From assembly GCA_946614075.1 (NCBI GenBank), contig CAMOGO010000067.1, positions 1 to 6,528 on the forward strand: a DNA stretch of 6,528 bases, read 5' to 3'. Source of the stretch: an uncultured Lachnospiraceae bacterium (GTDB lineage Bacteria > Bacillota_A > Clostridia > Lachnospirales > Lachnospiraceae). Each line of letters starts with the position of its first letter. The first letter of the stretch is position 1. The notes beneath the pieces were generated by a model. The model had not been told where the DNA came from. It worked only from the letters and a program-made list of their open reading frames with translations, and ran no database searches. The position numbers and the translations under genes were made by a program. Of this stretch, positions 5,893 to 6,528 are shown one piece after another.

Positions 5893-6330
5893 TTAAGCCT
5901 GCTTCTTGTGCGTGTATTTCTCCTCGCAGTACTTGCAGCGGTAGGTCTCGGTGGCTTCGTCAGCCAGGAAGAAGACCTGGGGGAGCTCCTGCTCGATCGA
6001 GGTGATGCAGCGGGGATTCTTGCAGGAGATCACGTTCGTGATCTGCTTCGGAAGAGTCAGAGCCTTTTTCTCGACGATCTTGGAGTCCTTGATGATGTTG
6101 ACCGTGATGCCCTTATCGATGTAGCCCAGGACATCGAGATCCACGACGTCAAGGCCGCCCTCGATTTTGATGATGTCCTTGCGGCCGTGCTTGTTGGAAT
6201 GGGCGTTTTTGATGATGGCGACCTGGCAGTCCAGCTTGTCAAGTCCCAGATATTTGTAGATGCGCATGCTCTTGCCGGCCTTGATGTGGTCGAGCACGAT
6301 GCCCTCGCGCAGTTCTCCGACGTTTAACAT
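5893..6330 (-). CDS. pyrI: aspartate carbamoyltransferase regulatory subunit PyrI
   Basis: PyrI is the regulatory chain of class B aspartate carbamoyltransferase. It binds CTP, UTP or ATP and joins catalytic trimers into the allosteric holoenzyme. The 145-residue chain has the allosteric domain first: LREGIVLDHIKAGKSMRI at 7-24, then HGRKDIIKIE at 48-57 and ITVNII at 75-80. The zinc domain has four cysteines in the pattern CX4C-X23-CX2C (103, 108, 132, 135). By eye Asp14, His15, Lys55, Asn78 and Lys88 line up with the E. coli nucleotide-binding residues Asp19, His20, Lys60, Asn84 and Lys94, so nucleotide control is probably retained. The length is close to the E. coli chain of about 153. GGGAGG precedes the ATG by ten bases, and the pyrB stop lies 19 bases upstream, so pyrB and pyrI form one operon. 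A long open frame on the other strand is a coding shadow. Confidence 0.96.
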   Translation of the reverse strand: MLNVGELREGIVLDHIKAGKSMRIYKYLGLDKLDCQVAIIKNAHSNKHGRKDIIKIEGGLDVVDLDVLGYIDKGITVNIIKDSKIVEKKALTLPKQITNVISCKNPRCITSIEQELPQVFFLADEATETYRCKYCEEKYTHKKQA

Positions 6331-6349
6331 CTCTTTTCAGCCTCCCTTC

Positions 6350-6528
6350 CTAAAAATCCTGTGCGGTTGCGGACGGGATGTCCTCAGCGCTCAGGGTGCC
6401 GTTCCATCTCAGGAGCGTCAGGATCAGTGCCATACGGATGTACTTGCCGTACTGTGCCTGCTTGAAATAGGCGGCGCGGGGATCGTCATCGACCTCGACA
6501 GAGATCTCGTTGACACGCGGCAGCGGGT
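6350..6528 (-). CDS. pyrB: aspartate carbamoyltransferase catalytic subunit PyrB (3' end, partial)
   Basis: PyrB transfers the carbamoyl group from carbamoyl phosphate to L-aspartate, giving N-carbamoyl-L-aspartate, the committed step of pyrimidine synthesis. Only the C-terminal 58 full codons are in the window, plus two bases that complete a His codon if the missing base is C. They begin [20 protein letters not shown] and continue [19 protein letters not shown], matching the HPLPR substrate-binding loop and the final helix of catalytic ATCase chains. The residues after the helix ([18 protein letters not shown]) extend the C-terminus somewhat beyond the E. coli chain. The TAG stop is at 6350-6352, and the pyrI ribosome binding site directly follows it. 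The gene's start and any pyrimidine-responsive leader lie outside the window. Confidence 0.94.
   Translation of the reverse strand, partial: PLPRVNEISVEVDDDPRAAYFKQAQYGKYIRMALILTLLRWNGTLSAEDIPSATAQDF

Noticed and set aside
5806..6327. Open frame of 173 codons on the + strand opposite pyrI
   Set aside because: It starts in the terminator hairpin with no ribosome site and is the complement of pyrI, whose zinc cysteines and nucleotide-binding residues are intact. Its Asp/Val/Leu-rich sequence is a shadow artefact.

Overview
The window most likely comes from a Gram-positive, Firmicutes-type anaerobe, and Clostridia (Lachnospiraceae-like) is the best guess. The reasons are a YtrA/YtrB-type GntR–ABC module whose permease carries a large extracytoplasmic domain, strong purine-rich Shine-Dalgarno sites (AGGAGG, GGGAGG), and an aspartate carbamoyltransferase made of separate PyrB and PyrI chains in a moderately GC-rich genome (judged by eye). 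No rRNA, tRNA, CRISPR array, insertion sequence or phage gene is visible, and the DNA looks like ordinary chromosome.

Layout from left to right. The last 17 codons of an unidentified + strand gene end at 54. They converge on a - strand gene for a 383-residue multi-pass membrane protein (87-1238), probably a secondary transporter with a GltS-like two-half architecture. Upstream of it, on the same strand, is trmO/tsaA (1364-2143), the methyltransferase acting on t6A37 of tRNA. Its own promoter, with an extended -10, sits in the divergent intergenic region at 2144-2377.

From that same region a + strand operon of three genes leaves: a short YtrA-family GntR repressor (2378-2749), an ABC ATPase (2783-3697) and a 704-residue permease (3690-5804). 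The permease has about nine membrane helices followed by about 330 residues predicted outside the cell. A 19-bp interrupted palindrome, GTACTA-N7-TAGTAC, lies between the promoter and the ribosome binding site of the regulator gene and is the obvious autoregulatory operator. The ATPase and permease genes overlap by 8 nt (ATGAATAA), which suggests translational coupling and fixes the permease start.

A 27-bp stem hairpin (5807-5867) then separates this operon from the convergent pyrBI operon and probably terminates both. pyrI (5893-6330) and the 3' end of pyrB (6350-6528, cut by the window edge) encode the regulatory and catalytic chains of aspartate carbamoyltransferase, the enzyme of the committed step of pyrimidine synthesis.

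I found no strong case for a wholly new system. The parts most worth a second look are the GntR/ABC/large-ectodomain permease module with its operator and oddly spaced promoter, the ATPase's missing Q-loop glutamine, and the unassigned transporter.
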